A stretch of DNA of 64,000 bases, taken from assembly GCF_003931795.1 (NCBI RefSeq), contig NZ_CP034234.1:868001-932000 (forward strand). Direction: 5' to 3'. The notes below the pieces were generated by a model that saw only the letters and a list, made by a program, of their open reading frames with translations, did no database searches and was not told the DNA's origin. A program made the translations under genes and the position numbers. The stretch is from Erysipelothrix piscisicarius (lineage in GTDB: Bacteria; Bacillota_I; Bacilli_A; Erysipelotrichales; Erysipelotrichaceae). This document shows positions 1 through 9,875 of the stretch, one piece after another; position 1 is the stretch's first letter, and each line of letters opens with the position of its first letter.

Positions 1-788
1 TTATATGCAGGTTAGTTTTGATGGGATTACAAAAATTCTTCAACACGGTAAGACTGAGTTGGAACAACATGGTTATTGTTTTAAATCGGTAGATGTTGCA
101 ATTGGAACAGCAGGTTATGGCAATGATCCTAAAATTAGAGAAAAATTGAACATGCAATTTGGTCTGTATTTCCCCAGGCACTTATTATGAATGATGCGCA
201 ATTCGCGATGGTTTCAGCATTGGATAATTATGACGGTGTTTATCTTATTTCGGGAACAGGGTGCATTGCTATGCGTAAAATAGGATGTTCTACGGACCGG
301 AGAGGTGGTTATGGGTATTTGCTGGGTGATGAAGGAAGTGCTTTTTGGATTGGACGCAATTTATTAAGTGTTTTACCCAAGAATCGGATGGGCGCTTACC
401 GAAATCTGATTTTTATCATGCGATGATGGAGCATTTCAAATTAAACCAGCCTTATGATCTTGTGGGTGTTGTGAATGAATCCCAAGACCGTTATCGAGGC
501 TTTGCGGCAGAGGTTAGTCTTGTGGGTTCAAAATGTTTGCATGTTGACCATGTTGCCACAATCTATCGAAATGCGGGGATCGAACTTGCGAAACTGGCAA
601 ACAGTTTTGAGCTTAATGGAAAAACGAAAATTGCCTTTGGTGGCGGTGTCCTATTAAATAATGAATGTGTTCGAGATTCAGTTATCGAGCACATTCAGGA
701 AGGTTATGATGTCGTGGGGAACCATCAAGCTGTAGAATATGCCGCCTATCTACTTTTAAATCAAAAAAAACCTTATGAAATTTCATAA
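1..788 (+). pseudogene. BadF/BadG-type ATPase (N-acetylglucosamine kinase-like), 5' cut off by window and frameshifted
   Basis: The three overlapping reading frames read as one BadF/BadG/BcrA/BcrD ATPase-family protein of the ASKHA kinase fold; members near cell-wall genes often phosphorylate amino sugars. Visible are the SGTGCIA phosphate-loop segment (from about 256), the GYGYLLGDEGSAFWIG segment (about 307-356) typical of the family, and the late FGGGVLLN segment (about 640). The frame changes near 170-185 and again in a T run near 370-373, where one extra T would join GRNLLSV to FTQESDGR. The N-terminal phosphate-1 motif is missing because the window starts inside the gene. It ends in a perfect bidirectional terminator. 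The substrate is not shown by the sequence. The breaks could be real decay or homopolymer sequencing errors. Confidence 0.7.
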
Positions 789-796
789 GGTTTTTT
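765..796. terminator. Bidirectional intrinsic terminator
   Basis: A perfect 16-bp palindrome has an A run on the left arm and a T run on the right. It lies between the convergent kinase gene and the XRE regulator gene and overlaps both stop codons, so it can end transcription from either side. Confidence 0.85.
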
Positions 797-989
797 CTTC
801 GTATTGAAAGAGTTCATCAAGAGTACAATTCAAAATGATTGCACATTTAAATGCGAGTTCTAAAGACGGATTATAAGACCCTTTCTCAAGAGCAATAATG
901 GTCTGCCGTGACACCCCGACTTGATCGGCGAAAATCTGTTGGGTATAGCCACAAGCTGCTCGTTTTTCACGAATATGATTGAGTATCAA
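783..989 (-). CDS. Small XRE-family transcriptional regulator
   Basis: A 68-residue protein that is almost entirely one Cro/C1 helix-turn-helix domain. The recognition region reads QIFADQVGVSRQTIIALEKG (about residues 18-37), followed by NPSLELAFKCAIILNCTLDELF, the usual last helices of this small regulator class. The start at 989 lies 11 bases after the stop of the upstream membrane protein gene, so the two form an operon on the minus strand. Such minimal XRE proteins next to a small membrane protein are common in Firmicutes and often regulate their own operon. The signal they respond to is unknown. Confidence 0.85.
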   Translation of the reverse strand: MILNHIREKRAACGYTQQIFADQVGVSRQTIIALEKGSYNPSLELAFKCAIILNCTLDELFQYEEKTL

Positions 990-1000
990 AAATAAGCCTC

Positions 1001-1465
1001 CTATCGGTAATAGAGTTGTTTTAATTTAAAGTAATAGCTTAACTCGTAGACTGTAAAAAGGATTGCGATGGCATAAAGAATCGTGCTACTTTGCACAGAG
1101 AGTGGCCCCATCATGAGTGCAAAAAGATAAATGAGCATTGTCATTACAAGAATATTGCCTGCAAAGCGACGTGCAGGCGCATCAATTAAAATACTTCGTT
1201 CATCTTCATTCAATTGATCAATCTCTTCAAACAGAAATGTTTTCCAAGAATCTCCACTTTTTTTCTTGTAGATAAATAGAATCGTTAGGGCAAATGTAAT
1301 GAAAAGGAAGACCCATATAATAGAAATTTTAGCCTGAATTGTGACGGGTTCCACACCCGCATCAGTTATAATGAGTTGTTTTATCTTATCAAATTGGATC
1401 ATGGTTCCAAGAAATCCCCAAATTAGAATGATGACATAAATAATTCGATTACGTGTTTGTTTCAT
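1001..1465 (-). CDS. Four-helix membrane protein of unknown function, partner of XRE regulator
   Basis: A 154-residue protein with about four hydrophobic helices: residues 7-23, 48-66, 103-121 and 126-144. A charged cytoplasmic stretch of about 40 residues lies in the middle and includes FEEIDQLNEDERS. I do not recognise a catalytic motif. The gene is cotranscribed with the small XRE regulator downstream, an arrangement common in Firmicutes for regulator/membrane-protein pairs of unknown role. An AGGAGG-type site lies just upstream of the start, and GTTAAGTTAAC (1477-1487), a short palindrome, sits at the likely promoter and may be a regulator binding site. Function is not assigned. Confidence 0.7.
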   Translation of the reverse strand: MKQTRNRIIYVIILIWGFLGTMIQFDKIKQLIITDAGVEPVTIQAKISIIWVFLFITFALTILFIYKKKSGDSWKTFLFEEIDQLNEDERSILIDAPARRFAGNILVMTMLIYLFALMMGPLSVQSSTILYAIAILFTVYELSYYFKLKQLYYR

Positions 1466-1667
1466 AGTATTCCTCCTGTTAAGTTAACTTCACATCAAAG
1501 AAACCACTATGTCAAGTTTGGTTTACATGAAAGCAATAAGCACTTTATTTATTTCGTTTTGATAAATGGCTTTAAGTTGCGGAAATGCACCAACTGCATC
1601 GAATTCATCAGTTCATGCTTGAACTTACATCTTTAATTTCTTACGATTGATATGGTAGGAGGAAGTT

Positions 1668-3811
1668 ATGATGAAAACCGAAAATAGTACTTCTTGTTTT
1701 ATCGCTTTTGACACTTATTACTCCTGGATCTACAGTCCTCTCTGTGGCTGCAGATACTTCGATACAAGCGCAAAATACTGTTACGATTATGCACACCAAT
1801 GATATGCACGGTCGTTTTGGTACGAAATCGCTTGGGCTTGCACACATTAAGACACTAAAAGATGAGATAAATCCACTACTATTAGTCGATGGTGGCGATG
1901 CCTTTCAAGGTCTACCGATTTCAAATGTAGATAAGGGTGCAAGTATGGCAAAAATCATGAATGCCGTTGGCTATGATGCAATGGTCGTTGGAAACCACGA
2001 GTTTGATTTTGGTACGGCGGTTGCATTAGGTGAAGCGGAAGGTTTTGGTTCAAACGTAAAGTTTCCAGTCCTTTCATCAAATACGGTCTATACTGAGTCA
2101 AATCAAAAAGTCTTTAAAGAGTCGACGCTTATTTCAAAACCAAATTCAAACGCTGCCCTTATTGAAAAGGATGGTTATAAAATTGCGGTGATTGGGGCAA
2201 CAACTCCTGAAACTCAGACTAAAACGCATCCTAAAAATATTGAAGGCATATCATGGTTGGACCCAATTCCAACCGTTACACATGAAATTCTAAAAGAAGA
2301 CTATCAGGATGTTGATTTTTATGTTGTCTTAACACATCTCGGTATTGATAATGAAACTAAAAATGCATGGCGCTCAGATACGCTAGCACAATCTTTATCT
2401 GAAAACAGTAGTATGAAAGATAAGAAGATTCTCATTGTAGATGGTCATTCTCATACGCCTATTGAAAATGGAATTCATGTCGGGGATAATGTAATCTTAG
2501 TTCAAACCGGAGAGCATTTAAACAACGTAGGACTTGTAACGCTTAATCTAGATGATTTCGGTTCAAGTGTTGCGAAATTAATTCCCTTAAAGGACATTGC
2601 AAATCAACCAGATCCAGAAATAATGAATATTATTCAAACTTCAGATGCGGCATATTCAGATCTCGTCGCGAAAGTCATTAAAGAAAACAATATGATTGAA
2701 TTCCAAGGTCAACGGGATTGGGTACGTGTTCAAGAAACAAACTTGGGTAATATCATTACCGACTCGATGGTAGCTTATGGAAAAGAAGGATTTAAAAATC
2801 CTACAGATTTCGCGGTCATTAATGGTGGTGGTATTCGGGCAAATCTTTCGAAAGGACCGATAACATTAGGTGATGTCATCAGTGTATTGCCCTTTGGGAA
2901 TGTAATGGCTCAAATTTCGGTAAACGGCCAACAAGTTTGGGATATGTTCGAGTTCTCGCTGCGTACTGATGTGCAAGATGCTCTTGATAATCATGGACTT
3001 CCAAAATTAGGTTCAAATGGAGGTTTCTTACATGTATCGGATACGATCCGCATCCATTATGATCCCACAAAAGATGCATCCAGTCGCGTCCTAAGAATTG
3101 AAATTTATGATGCTAATCAGGATCAATTCGTTCCAATTGATTTCGAAAAAACTTATTACATGGCGACCAATGATTTTCTTGCTGCTGGTGGCGATGGATA
3201 CTCGATGTTGGGTGGTGCGCGTGAAGAAGGACCATCCCTTGATGCAGTCTTCGCAGATTTTATAGAACATAACGCATTTATCGATTGGGGACGCTATGAT
3301 GAAACCCAAATTCCGCAACGAATTATTTCGATTCTTGAAAAAGATTATGCCAGCCCAGGTGTATCTCCTTAGAATTTGGAGCGCTTGAGCAAATCTTGAT
3401 AAAGCAAAGGCAATTAAGGCGAAGGATTATCCAGAAGATAGTTTTCAAAACCTTCAAGATGCGATTGCTATCGGAGAATCTTACCTTCAGACGCTAAGCA
3501 AGAGAACCGCTTCGCCTGTTTCACAAGCCGATATTAATAAAGCGATTGAGCAGATTGAAGCGGCGATTGCGAATCTCAAACTTAAAGACATGAAGAAGCC
3601 AATCGTGGTTCCTGAAAAACCGGAAACACCTGGAATCGGTACAAAAGATCCAATTCTATCAAGTGAACAAGAAAGTTTAAATATTTCGACCTTACCCAAA
3701 ACAGGAATCAACAATCGTTTTACTTACGGTCTAGGGAGCGGTTTAACAGTTCTTGGCTGGATTTTTGTGAGAGGAATTCACAAAAAGAAATCAATAACTA
3801 ATAAGAAATAA
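1668..3811 (+). pseudogene. LPXTG-anchored 5'-nucleotidase/2',3'-cyclic phosphodiesterase, split by three frameshifts
   Basis: This reads as a cell-wall-anchored 5'-nucleotidase of the UshA/YfkN type, which hydrolyses extracellular nucleotides. The metallophosphoesterase domain shows IMHTNDMHGRF, DGGDAFQG, VGNHEFDFG, THLG and DGHSHTP (1787-2460). The C-terminal nucleotidase domain shows NLGNIITDSM, NGGGIR and TNDFLAAGGDGY. After 3398 a FIVAR-like helical segment leads to LPKTG (about 3694), a hydrophobic helix and a lysine-rich tail, so it is a sortase substrate. An AGGAGG lies before ATG 1668/1671, but the signal peptide (KPKIVLLVLSLLTLITPG) is in another frame, so the A run near 1674 carries an indel. 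Two more indels lie near 3368-3371 and 3398. Either decayed or mis-sequenced; the intact protein would be about 710 residues. Confidence 0.8.
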
Positions 3812-3942
3812 GAGGCTAAATAAATATCAAGAATGAATATTAGAATTAACACGAAGTTTACACAATCTTCCGCGTCTTATAACTTTAATTTCCACTTGAA
3901 TCTGTGGTAGAATAGTAATAGATAAGAAAGGGAGGATCATGT

Positions 3943-4125
3943 ATGAAAAAAGTATTTCCACTCGCAATTCTTGGCGCCGCAATTGGAGCTGCAGGTTATT
4001 ATATGAATCAAAATAACAAAAAGCATGTTGAGAAAACGATTGAAACTCTCGATGAAATTAGCCGATCAGCTGAAGATACGGTCTCAGAACTTGCACAAGA
4101 AATTGATGAATCGGAAGAAGCTTAG
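3943..4125 (+). CDS. Small YtxH-like membrane-anchored protein
   Basis: A 60-residue protein with one glycine/alanine-rich hydrophobic segment (residues 5-20, LAILGAAIGAAGYY) followed by a highly charged amphipathic helix ending in an acidic tail. This layout resembles YtxH/gas-vesicle-like small stress proteins, but the match is by style only. A good GGGAGG ribosome binding site precedes the ATG and a strong terminator follows directly, so it is a single-gene transcription unit. A promoter with TAGAAT as the -10 lies at about 3908-3913. Confidence 0.6.
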   Translation: MKKVFPLAILGAAIGAAGYYMNQNNKKHVEKTIETLDEISRSAEDTVSELAQEIDESEEA

Positions 4126-4143
4126 TAAAACTAAGCTTTTTTT
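4118..4143 (+). terminator. Intrinsic terminator
   Basis: Eight-base stem AAGCTTAG/CTAAGCTT with a five-base loop and a T run; it overlaps the stop codon of the small YtxH-like gene. Confidence 0.85.
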
Positions 4144-4206
4144 AGTTTTACGGTCTCAAATATGATAAAATATCATAAGTAAACACATAAAAAGGTGAGG
4201 TAAATA

Positions 4207-5433
4207 ATGAAAAAGACACTAATAGAACGACTTGTTCGTTATACAAAAATTAATACCCGTTCCGATGCGGCGTCCCAAACGCTTCCATCATCGAAAAACC
4301 AATTTGATTTAGCTGAGGTTCTCTATAATGAGTGTATTCAAATCGGTCTTGAAAAAGTTCATATGGATGAATTTGGAATTGTGACGGCGCTTTGCCCATC
4401 AAATGTTGATGAGGAGGTACCGACCATTGGATTTATTGCGCACATGGATACAGCTGATTTTAATTCAGAGAATGTAAATCCTCGTGTTATTGAAAACTAC
4501 GACGGATCTGATATCGTTTTAAATGAAGAACTTAATATAGTTTCTAAAGTATCGATGTTTCCATCCCTTAAAAATTACGTAGGGAAAACATTAATTGTGA
4601 CAGATGGTACAACGTTACTTGGCGCCGATAATAAAGCTGGAGTTACGGAAATTATGACTGCCATGGAATATCTTATTGAGCATCCAGAGGTAAAACATGG
4701 AGCTATTCGAATTGCGTTTACCATTGATGAAGAGATCGGTACAGGGGCTGAAAGTTTTGATGTTGAAGCATTTGGGGCTGATTTTGCCTATACTGTTGAT
4801 GGTGGTGCTTTAGGCGAAATGGAATAGGAAACATTTAATGCGGCGGAATCCGTTGTTACGGTGAAGTGTGTTTCGGTACATCCCGGTTCTGCAAAAGATA
4901 CAATGGTAAATGCTTCTGTGGTAGCGCATGAATTCTTTGTGATGTTACCAGTTCACGAGCGACCTGAACACACTGAGGGTTATTAAGGATTTTACTTATT
5001 AACCGAAATGAGTTCAACTATTGAAGATGCAACGATGTCATTTATCATTCGTGATCATGATATGGATCGATTGATAAGTCGTAAAGCAATGTTGGACACC
5101 ATTGCATCAAAACTTAATGAAAAATATGGTTATGACTGTGTTTCTGTAAAAACAACGGATACATACTACAATATGAAAAACATTATTGAAAAAGATATGA
5201 GTATTGTTGAACTTGCAAAGAAGGCAATGGTTTCCATTGGTGTTGAACCTATTATTGCGCCAGTACGTGGTGGTACCGATGGATCACGTCTTTCTTACAT
5301 GGGATTACCAACTCCCAACCTCTTTACAGGTGGTGAAAACTTCCACGGTAAACATGAGTTTGCGGTCGTGGAAACAATGGCAAAAGCTACAGAATTAATT
5401 ATTGCGATTTCAGAATTAAATACAGAGCGCTAG
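4207..5433 (+). pseudogene. pepT: Peptidase T (tripeptide aminopeptidase) with two in-frame stop codons
   Basis: An M20-family zinc tripeptidase that trims the N-terminal residue from tripeptides in the cytoplasm. Motifs in order: TIGFIAHMDTADFN (metal-binding His and Asp, about residues 76-89), LLGADNKAGV (bridging Asp), FTIDEEIGTG (catalytic Glu and metal Glu), and PVRGGTDGSRLSYMG with NLFTGGENFHGKHEF near the end. One continuous frame of 409 codons, the normal PepT length, is interrupted by TAG at 4825-4827 (family expects Tyr in EMEYETFNAA) and TAA at 4984-4986 (family expects Glu in GYEGFYLL). Both are substitutions, not indels, so this looks like true inactivation unless the base calls are wrong. 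An ecf operon starts 16 bases downstream. Confidence 0.85.
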
Positions 5434-5449
5434 TTTGGAGTGATTAGAG

Positions 5450-6277
5450 TTGAAACAATTAGCAGTTAATGGATTAACGTTTTCATATGATGGTTCAAGA
5501 AATGCTATTGATAACGTATCATTTGATGTTAAAAAAGGGGATTATGTAACCGTAATTGGTCATAATGGAAGTGGTAAATCTACCCTTGCAAAACTAATAA
5601 TCGGATTACTTGATTGTAAAGAAGGAACCATTGAAATTGATAATTTACGTTTAAATCCTGACAATGTATATGATATACGCGAGAAAATTGCAATCGTATT
5701 TCAAAATCCGGACAACCAGTTTATTGGTTCCACTGTTCGCGATGACATCGCATTTGGATTGGAAAATCGAATGATTGATCCAAGTGAGATGGATGCTTTG
5801 ATCCACGCGTATTCAAAACGTGTTGGGATGGAAGATTTTCTGAGTCATGAACCTACTAAATTAAGTGGAGGACAAAAACAACGTGTTGCAATTGCAGGTG
5901 TTTTAGCCATGCAACCGGAGTTGTTAGTTTTAGATGAGGCAACAAGCATGCTTGATCCCAAGGGTCGAAAAGAAGTGAATGATCTCGTTCATGAATTGCA
6001 TACAGAAAATAAAATGAGCATTTTATCCATTACCCATGATATCGAAGAAGTGACAATGAGTGATTATGTCATCGTTATGAATGACGGAAAAATTGCAATG
6101 CAAGGAACTCCAGAAGAAATTTTAGTTCACGCGGAACGTTTGGTTAAACTCTCATTGGATATTCCTTTTAGTCTTAAATTTTACCAAGCAATGAAGGCTT
6201 ATGGAATTACATTATCAACGCCATATGATTTAGAAGGGATGGTGGAAGAATTATGTCAATTACATTCGAAAATGTAA
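5450..6277 (+). CDS. ecfA1: Energy-coupling factor transporter ATPase EcfA1
   Basis: One of the paired ATPases that power group II ECF transporters, which import vitamins and trace metals through interchangeable S components. Visible are Walker A GHNGSGKS (residues 37-44), a Q-loop in VFQNPDNQF, signature LSGGQKQR (about 138-145), Walker B LLVLDEATSML (about 158-168) and the switch His in SITHD. Length 275 matches the family. The start is TTG at 5450 with GGAGTGAT upstream, the only good site before the conserved N-terminus. The gene overlaps ecfA2 by 25 bases, and ecfT and truA follow with overlaps, so all four are one operon. No S component is adjacent, as is usual for the shared module. 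Confidence 0.93.
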   Translation: MKQLAVNGLTFSYDGSRNAIDNVSFDVKKGDYVTVIGHNGSGKSTLAKLIIGLLDCKEGTIEIDNLRLNPDNVYDIREKIAIVFQNPDNQFIGSTVRDDIAFGLENRMIDPSEMDALIHAYSKRVGMEDFLSHEPTKLSGGQKQRVAIAGVLAMQPELLVLDEATSMLDPKGRKEVNDLVHELHTENKMSILSITHDIEEVTMSDYVIVMNDGKIAMQGTPEEILVHAERLVKLSLDIPFSLKFYQAMKAYGITLSTPYDLEGMVEELCQLHSKM

Positions 6278-7101
6278 GTTATGTTTATGCACCCAATTCG
6301 CCATTTTCCCATCATGCGTTGACGGATATTAATACATCCATCCAAACAGGTAAGATTACGGCCATTATTGGAGCAACAGGAAGTGGTAAATCAACTTTGG
6401 TCCAACATTTGAATGGACTTATCCAGCCCAGTCATGGCAGGGTAACAATCTTAGACCATAAAATACAAGCAAATGATAAAACACGTAATTTGAAGCAATT
6501 ACGTTCAAAGGTTGGCTTGGTATTTCAATTTCCAGAGATGCAACTCTTTGAAGAAACGATTTACAAAGATGTTGCTTTTGGACCGAAGAATTTTGGTTTT
6601 GATGAGAAACAAATTCAAGAGAACGTTGCCCGATCATTAAATCTTGTTGGAATTCAACCGGAAATATGGGAGCGATCGCCTTTAGATCTTTCAGGAGGCC
6701 AAAAACGTCGCGTTGCAATTGCAGGGGTTCTTGCAACCAATCCAGATGTAATCGTTCTTGATGAACCGACTGCAGGCTTGGATCCACAAGGAAGCAAGGA
6801 CATGATGGATTTATTTGTTCGATTGAATCAAGAGATGAACAAAACAGTGATTATGGTTACCCATGATATGGATCATGTCCTAAGATATGCAGATAATGTT
6901 TTAGTGCTAAATCAAGGCCGCGTCTATTACGATGGACCTGTTAAGGAATTCTTTGACGATCCAAACAAGCTTGAGACCTTGGGCTTTGTAGCGCCGAAAA
7001 TATTGCAGTTGAAGCAACTACTCAAAAAGCGTGGTTTTGATACAGACTCGTCTTTAGAACTTGATGAGATTGCTGGAATGATCAAGGGGGAATTAAAATG
7101 A
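6253..7101 (+). CDS. ecfA2: Energy-coupling factor transporter ATPase EcfA2
   Basis: The second ATPase of the ECF module; it forms a heterodimer with EcfA1 under the EcfT scaffold. Walker A GATGSGKS (residues 40-47), signature LSGGQKRR (about 146-153) and Walker B VIVLDEPTAGLDP (about 166-178) are intact, and the switch histidine is in VTHDMDH. The N-terminus begins inside ecfA1 behind a GGAAGAA site, which suggests translational coupling and equal production of the two subunits. It overlaps ecfT through ATGA. Length 282 is normal. Compared with EcfA1 it has the consensus DEPT rather than DEAT in Walker B, the usual A1/A2 difference. Confidence 0.93.
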   Translation: MSITFENVSYVYAPNSPFSHHALTDINTSIQTGKITAIIGATGSGKSTLVQHLNGLIQPSHGRVTILDHKIQANDKTRNLKQLRSKVGLVFQFPEMQLFEETIYKDVAFGPKNFGFDEKQIQENVARSLNLVGIQPEIWERSPLDLSGGQKRRVAIAGVLATNPDVIVLDEPTAGLDPQGSKDMMDLFVRLNQEMNKTVIMVTHDMDHVLRYADNVLVLNQGRVYYDGPVKEFFDDPNKLETLGFVAPKILQLKQLLKKRGFDTDSSLELDEIAGMIKGELK

Positions 7102-7895
7102 ACGATATTGCACTCGGTCGTTATGTCCCACTCGATTCTAAAATTCATAAAATGGATCCGCGAATTAAAATTATTGCAATGCTTGTCTTAATGGTATCGA
7201 TTTTTATGGTTAAAAATGTTTGGGCGAATGGGTTGCTCTTCCTCTTTTTTGTATGTGCAATCCTTGCCTCCAAATTAACATTTAAATTTATTCTGAAATC
7301 AATTAAACCGATGATGTTTATGCTTATCTTCTTATTTGTGATGAATATGTTTCTAATACGAGATGGGGAATTGTTGGTACATGTTGGTTTCTTTAAAATA
7401 TACAGCGGAGCACTATATCAAACGGCATTTATTGTTACGCGATTAGTCTTGATGATTATGGTCACAACACTGCTGACGGCAACAACGGCACCCCTCGATC
7501 TAACACTTGGTATTGAAGATTTGTTGAATCCCTTGAAGAAAATTGGCGTGCCTTCTCATGAAATCGCGATGATGATTTCGATTGCGCTTCGCTTTATCCC
7601 AACGCTTATTGAAGACACGCAACGAATAATGGATGCTCAAGCGAGTCGTGGGGTTGATCTCAAAGAGGGCACATTTAAAGAGAAAATAAACGGTGCAATT
7701 TCTATGTTGATTCCTTTATTTGTTTCAATTTACCATCGTGCGGAAGATCTAGCGGATGCAATGGAAGCACGTGGTTATTATCCTGGTAAAACCCGAACCC
7801 GTTATAAGCAACTTAAAATTACTGCTTCGGATTGGATGATGCTGTTTCTCTGTATCATGATCCTCATTGCTGTAATTGGAATGGGGCGCTTCTAA
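7098..7895 (+). CDS. ecfT: Energy-coupling factor transporter transmembrane protein EcfT
   Basis: The membrane scaffold that links the EcfA ATPases to substrate-binding S components. The 265-residue protein has about five to six hydrophobic helices, mostly between residues 25 and 115 and at 240-262. Two cytoplasmic coupling motifs of the family are visible: IMDAQASRGVD and LADAMEARGYYPG, each with the conserved A-R-G that docks in the ATPase grooves. It starts at the ATGA overlap with ecfA2 and its stop overlaps the truA start by one base (TAATG), so translation is coupled through the operon. Confidence 0.93.
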   Translation: MNDIALGRYVPLDSKIHKMDPRIKIIAMLVLMVSIFMVKNVWANGLLFLFFVCAILASKLTFKFILKSIKPMMFMLIFLFVMNMFLIRDGELLVHVGFFKIYSGALYQTAFIVTRLVLMIMVTTLLTATTAPLDLTLGIEDLLNPLKKIGVPSHEIAMMISIALRFIPTLIEDTQRIMDAQASRGVDLKEGTFKEKINGAISMLIPLFVSIYHRAEDLADAMEARGYYPGKTRTRYKQLKITASDWMMLFLCIMILIAVIGMGRF

Positions 7896-8629
7896 TGCGA
7901 TTTAAAGCGACAGTTCAATACGATGGATCTATGTTTAAAGGCTGGCAAAAACAGCCGTCAGGTCGTTGTATTCAAACTGAAATTGAATCAGTCCTCACAA
8001 GAATCAATAAAGTTCCAATTCATATCAGTGGATCAGGACGCACCGATGCAGGCGTTCATGCCTTAGGTCAAGTCTTTCATTTTGATAACATCGTAAATAT
8101 GGACGAAAAACAATTGTTTCGTGCACTTAATACACTTTTACCCGATGATATCTCAATAACAGATATCCATCCAGTTCATTCTGATTTTCATGCTCGTTTT
8201 GATGTTGTGTCGAAAACGTATGAATATCGGTTAAACATGGGGTCTTACAATCTTTTCGAACGAAACTATGTTTATCAATACAATAAGTCTTTAGATCTTC
8301 AAGCTGTTCGAGAAGCAATGCAAGTTTTTATTGGAACGCATGATTTTACTTCATTCAATGCGACCGGTCTTGATGAAATTGAAAATCAGGTTCGAACCAT
8401 TACTGATTTTGATCTCATCGTAGCGGGTGATCAATTAAGTTTTGTAGTTTCTGGAGATGGATTTTTGCGTTATATGGTTCGCATGATCGTTGCGACATGT
8501 GTTGCATGTGGGAGTGGTAAATGTACACCTCACGATATCAATTTGATGCTCAAAGAAGCAGATAAAAACAGTGTTTCCTACAATATTGATGCTTGTGGTT
8601 TATACTTGAAGGAAGTTAACTATAAATAA
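7895..8629 (+). CDS. truA: tRNA pseudouridine(38-40) synthase TruA
   Basis: Converts uridine to pseudouridine at positions 38-40 of the tRNA anticodon arm. The catalytic aspartate is D51 in the family motif GSGRTDAGVHALGQ; YDGSMFKGWQ near the start and FLRYMVRMIV near residue 190 are also typical. Length 244 fits. The start at 7895 shares a base with the ecfT stop, which rules out the longer upstream frame. The ecfA1-ecfA2-ecfT-truA-rplM-rpsI order is widespread in Firmicutes, and this conserved neighbourhood supports all the calls in the block. Confidence 0.94.
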   Translation: MRFKATVQYDGSMFKGWQKQPSGRCIQTEIESVLTRINKVPIHISGSGRTDAGVHALGQVFHFDNIVNMDEKQLFRALNTLLPDDISITDIHPVHSDFHARFDVVSKTYEYRLNMGSYNLFERNYVYQYNKSLDLQAVREAMQVFIGTHDFTSFNATGLDEIENQVRTITDFDLIVAGDQLSFVVSGDGFLRYMVRMIVATCVACGSGKCTPHDINLMLKEADKNSVSYNIDACGLYLKEVNYK

Positions 8630-8640
8630 AGCTTGTTTTC

Positions 8641-8733
8641 TTGACATGAGCCTTTAAAAAGCATACAATAGTAATCGGCACTTTATGCCAATAGTAGCCC
8701 CGGAAACTACTTTTGGTTTAGGAGGAAATTATT
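8641..8733 (+). promoter_or_regulatory. Promoter and probable L13 autoregulatory leader of rplM-rpsI
   Basis: A strong sigma-A promoter is visible: TTGACA at 8641-8646, 17 bases, TACAAT at 8664-8669. The transcript leader that follows can form GGCA/TGCC (8677-8689) and GTAG/CTAC (8694-8710) hairpins before the AGGAGG. This matches the position and style of the ribosomal protein L13 leader element of Firmicutes, in which L13 is thought to repress its own mRNA. Assignment to that RNA family is by position and rough fold, not by covariance search. Confidence 0.65.
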
Positions 8734-9171
8734 ATGCGTCAAACAACTATGACGAAACCAGCAGAGGTTGTACGCCAATGGTACATCGTCGACGGAACAA
8801 ACATGACATTAGGTCGTCTTGCGAGTGAAGTTGCACATGTATTACGTGGTAAACACAAACCTTCATACACACCTAACGTTGATGGTGGAGATTACGTAAT
8901 CGTAATCAACGCTGACAAGATTAAAGTCAGTGGAGATCAAGAATATAAGAAAATGTACTACAATCACTCACACTACCCAGGTGGTATGAGAGAGCGTTCA
9001 ACACGTACAATGCGCGAAACATACACAATCGAATGGGTTGAAAGAGCTATTCATGGTATGTTACCACATACACGTTTAGGCGATAAACAACGTACACACT
9101 TATTTGTATACAAGGGCGAAAACCACCCTCACGCAGCACAACAACCTGTGGAAATGGTTATTAAGGGATAG
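8734..9171 (+). CDS. rplM: 50S ribosomal protein L13
   Basis: Ribosomal protein L13 of the large subunit, needed early in 50S assembly. The protein is 145 residues, the normal length, with the characteristic [47 protein letters not shown] and [10 protein letters not shown] segments. AGGAGG precedes the ATG at the normal distance. The start [16 protein letters not shown] includes the usual short N-terminal extension. It is followed eight bases later by rpsI, the near-universal L13-S9 pair. Confidence 0.97.
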   Translation: MRQTTMTKPAEVVRQWYIVDGTNMTLGRLASEVAHVLRGKHKPSYTPNVDGGDYVIVINADKIKVSGDQEYKKMYYNHSHYPGGMRERSTRTMRETYTIEWVERAIHGMLPHTRLGDKQRTHLFVYKGENHPHAAQQPVEMVIKG

Positions 9172-9179
9172 GAGAATAT

Positions 9180-9587
9180 ATGACAACAAAAAATAAAAAC
9201 GCTGTACAATACCTAGGTACAGGACGTCGTAAGACATCTGTTGCTCGTGTTTATTTAACTCCTGGAACAGGTGTGATTACAATTAATCACAAACCAATTG
9301 AAGAGCATTTGCCTTCAGAACTATTACGTATGACAGTTCGTTCACCATTTGAAGTTACTTCAACTCAAGATACATTTGACGTAAACGTTAATGTTAAAGG
9401 TGGCGGTTTAACAGGTCAAGCCGGAGCAATCCGTCATGGTATTACTCGTGCTTTAATGGAAGCATCAGCAGATTACCGTCCATTGTTAAAAGCAGCTGGA
9501 TTCGTTACACGTGATCCACGTGCTAAGGAACGTAAAAAACCAGGTCTACGCGGCGCTCGTCGTGCACCTCAATTCTCAAAACGTTAA
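9180..9587 (+). CDS. rpsI: 30S ribosomal protein S9
   Basis: Ribosomal protein S9 of the small subunit head, whose C-terminal tail contacts P-site tRNA. Visible are [14 protein letters not shown] (residues 13-26), the [20 protein letters not shown] core and the conserved basic end [12 protein letters not shown]. At 135 residues it has the usual length. It follows rplM closely, shares its promoter, and is followed by a strong terminator that ends the operon. Confidence 0.97.
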   Translation: MTTKNKNAVQYLGTGRRKTSVARVYLTPGTGVITINHKPIEEHLPSELLRMTVRSPFEVTSTQDTFDVNVNVKGGGLTGQAGAIRHGITRALMEASADYRPLLKAAGFVTRDPRAKERKKPGLRGARRAPQFSKR

Positions 9588-9610
9588 TCTCAAAGATTTT
9601 CAATTTTGGA

Positions 9611-9638
9611 AACTCTCACTTCGGTGGGAGTTTTTTTT
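9611..9638 (+). terminator. Terminator of rplM-rpsI
   Basis: A nine-base stem (9611-9619 with 9624-9632), a TTCG tetraloop and eight T residues. Confidence 0.9.
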
Positions 9639-9732
9639 ATCTTATTCACAGGATGGGTGTGTTAAAAATGATGCACTAAAATCACGATTGTGATTGTTCC
9701 TAAAGGAATTTTCACAATTTTAGAAATATCAA

Positions 9733-9761
9733 TTGACACCCTTATTTATAGATGATATATT
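9733..9761 (+). promoter_or_regulatory. Promoter of tRNA-Ile/Ala unit 1
   Basis: TTGACA (9733-9738), 17 bases, TATATT (9756-9761), followed by an AAGGCAGTTAAGAAAT leader directly before the tRNA. The same arrangement precedes the two other Ile-Ala pairs. Confidence 0.85.
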
Positions 9762-9780
9762 GTTAAGGCAGTTAAGAAAT

Positions 9781-9857
<77 letters not shown>

Positions 9858-9875
9858 TTTCTTTAATAAATTTTT

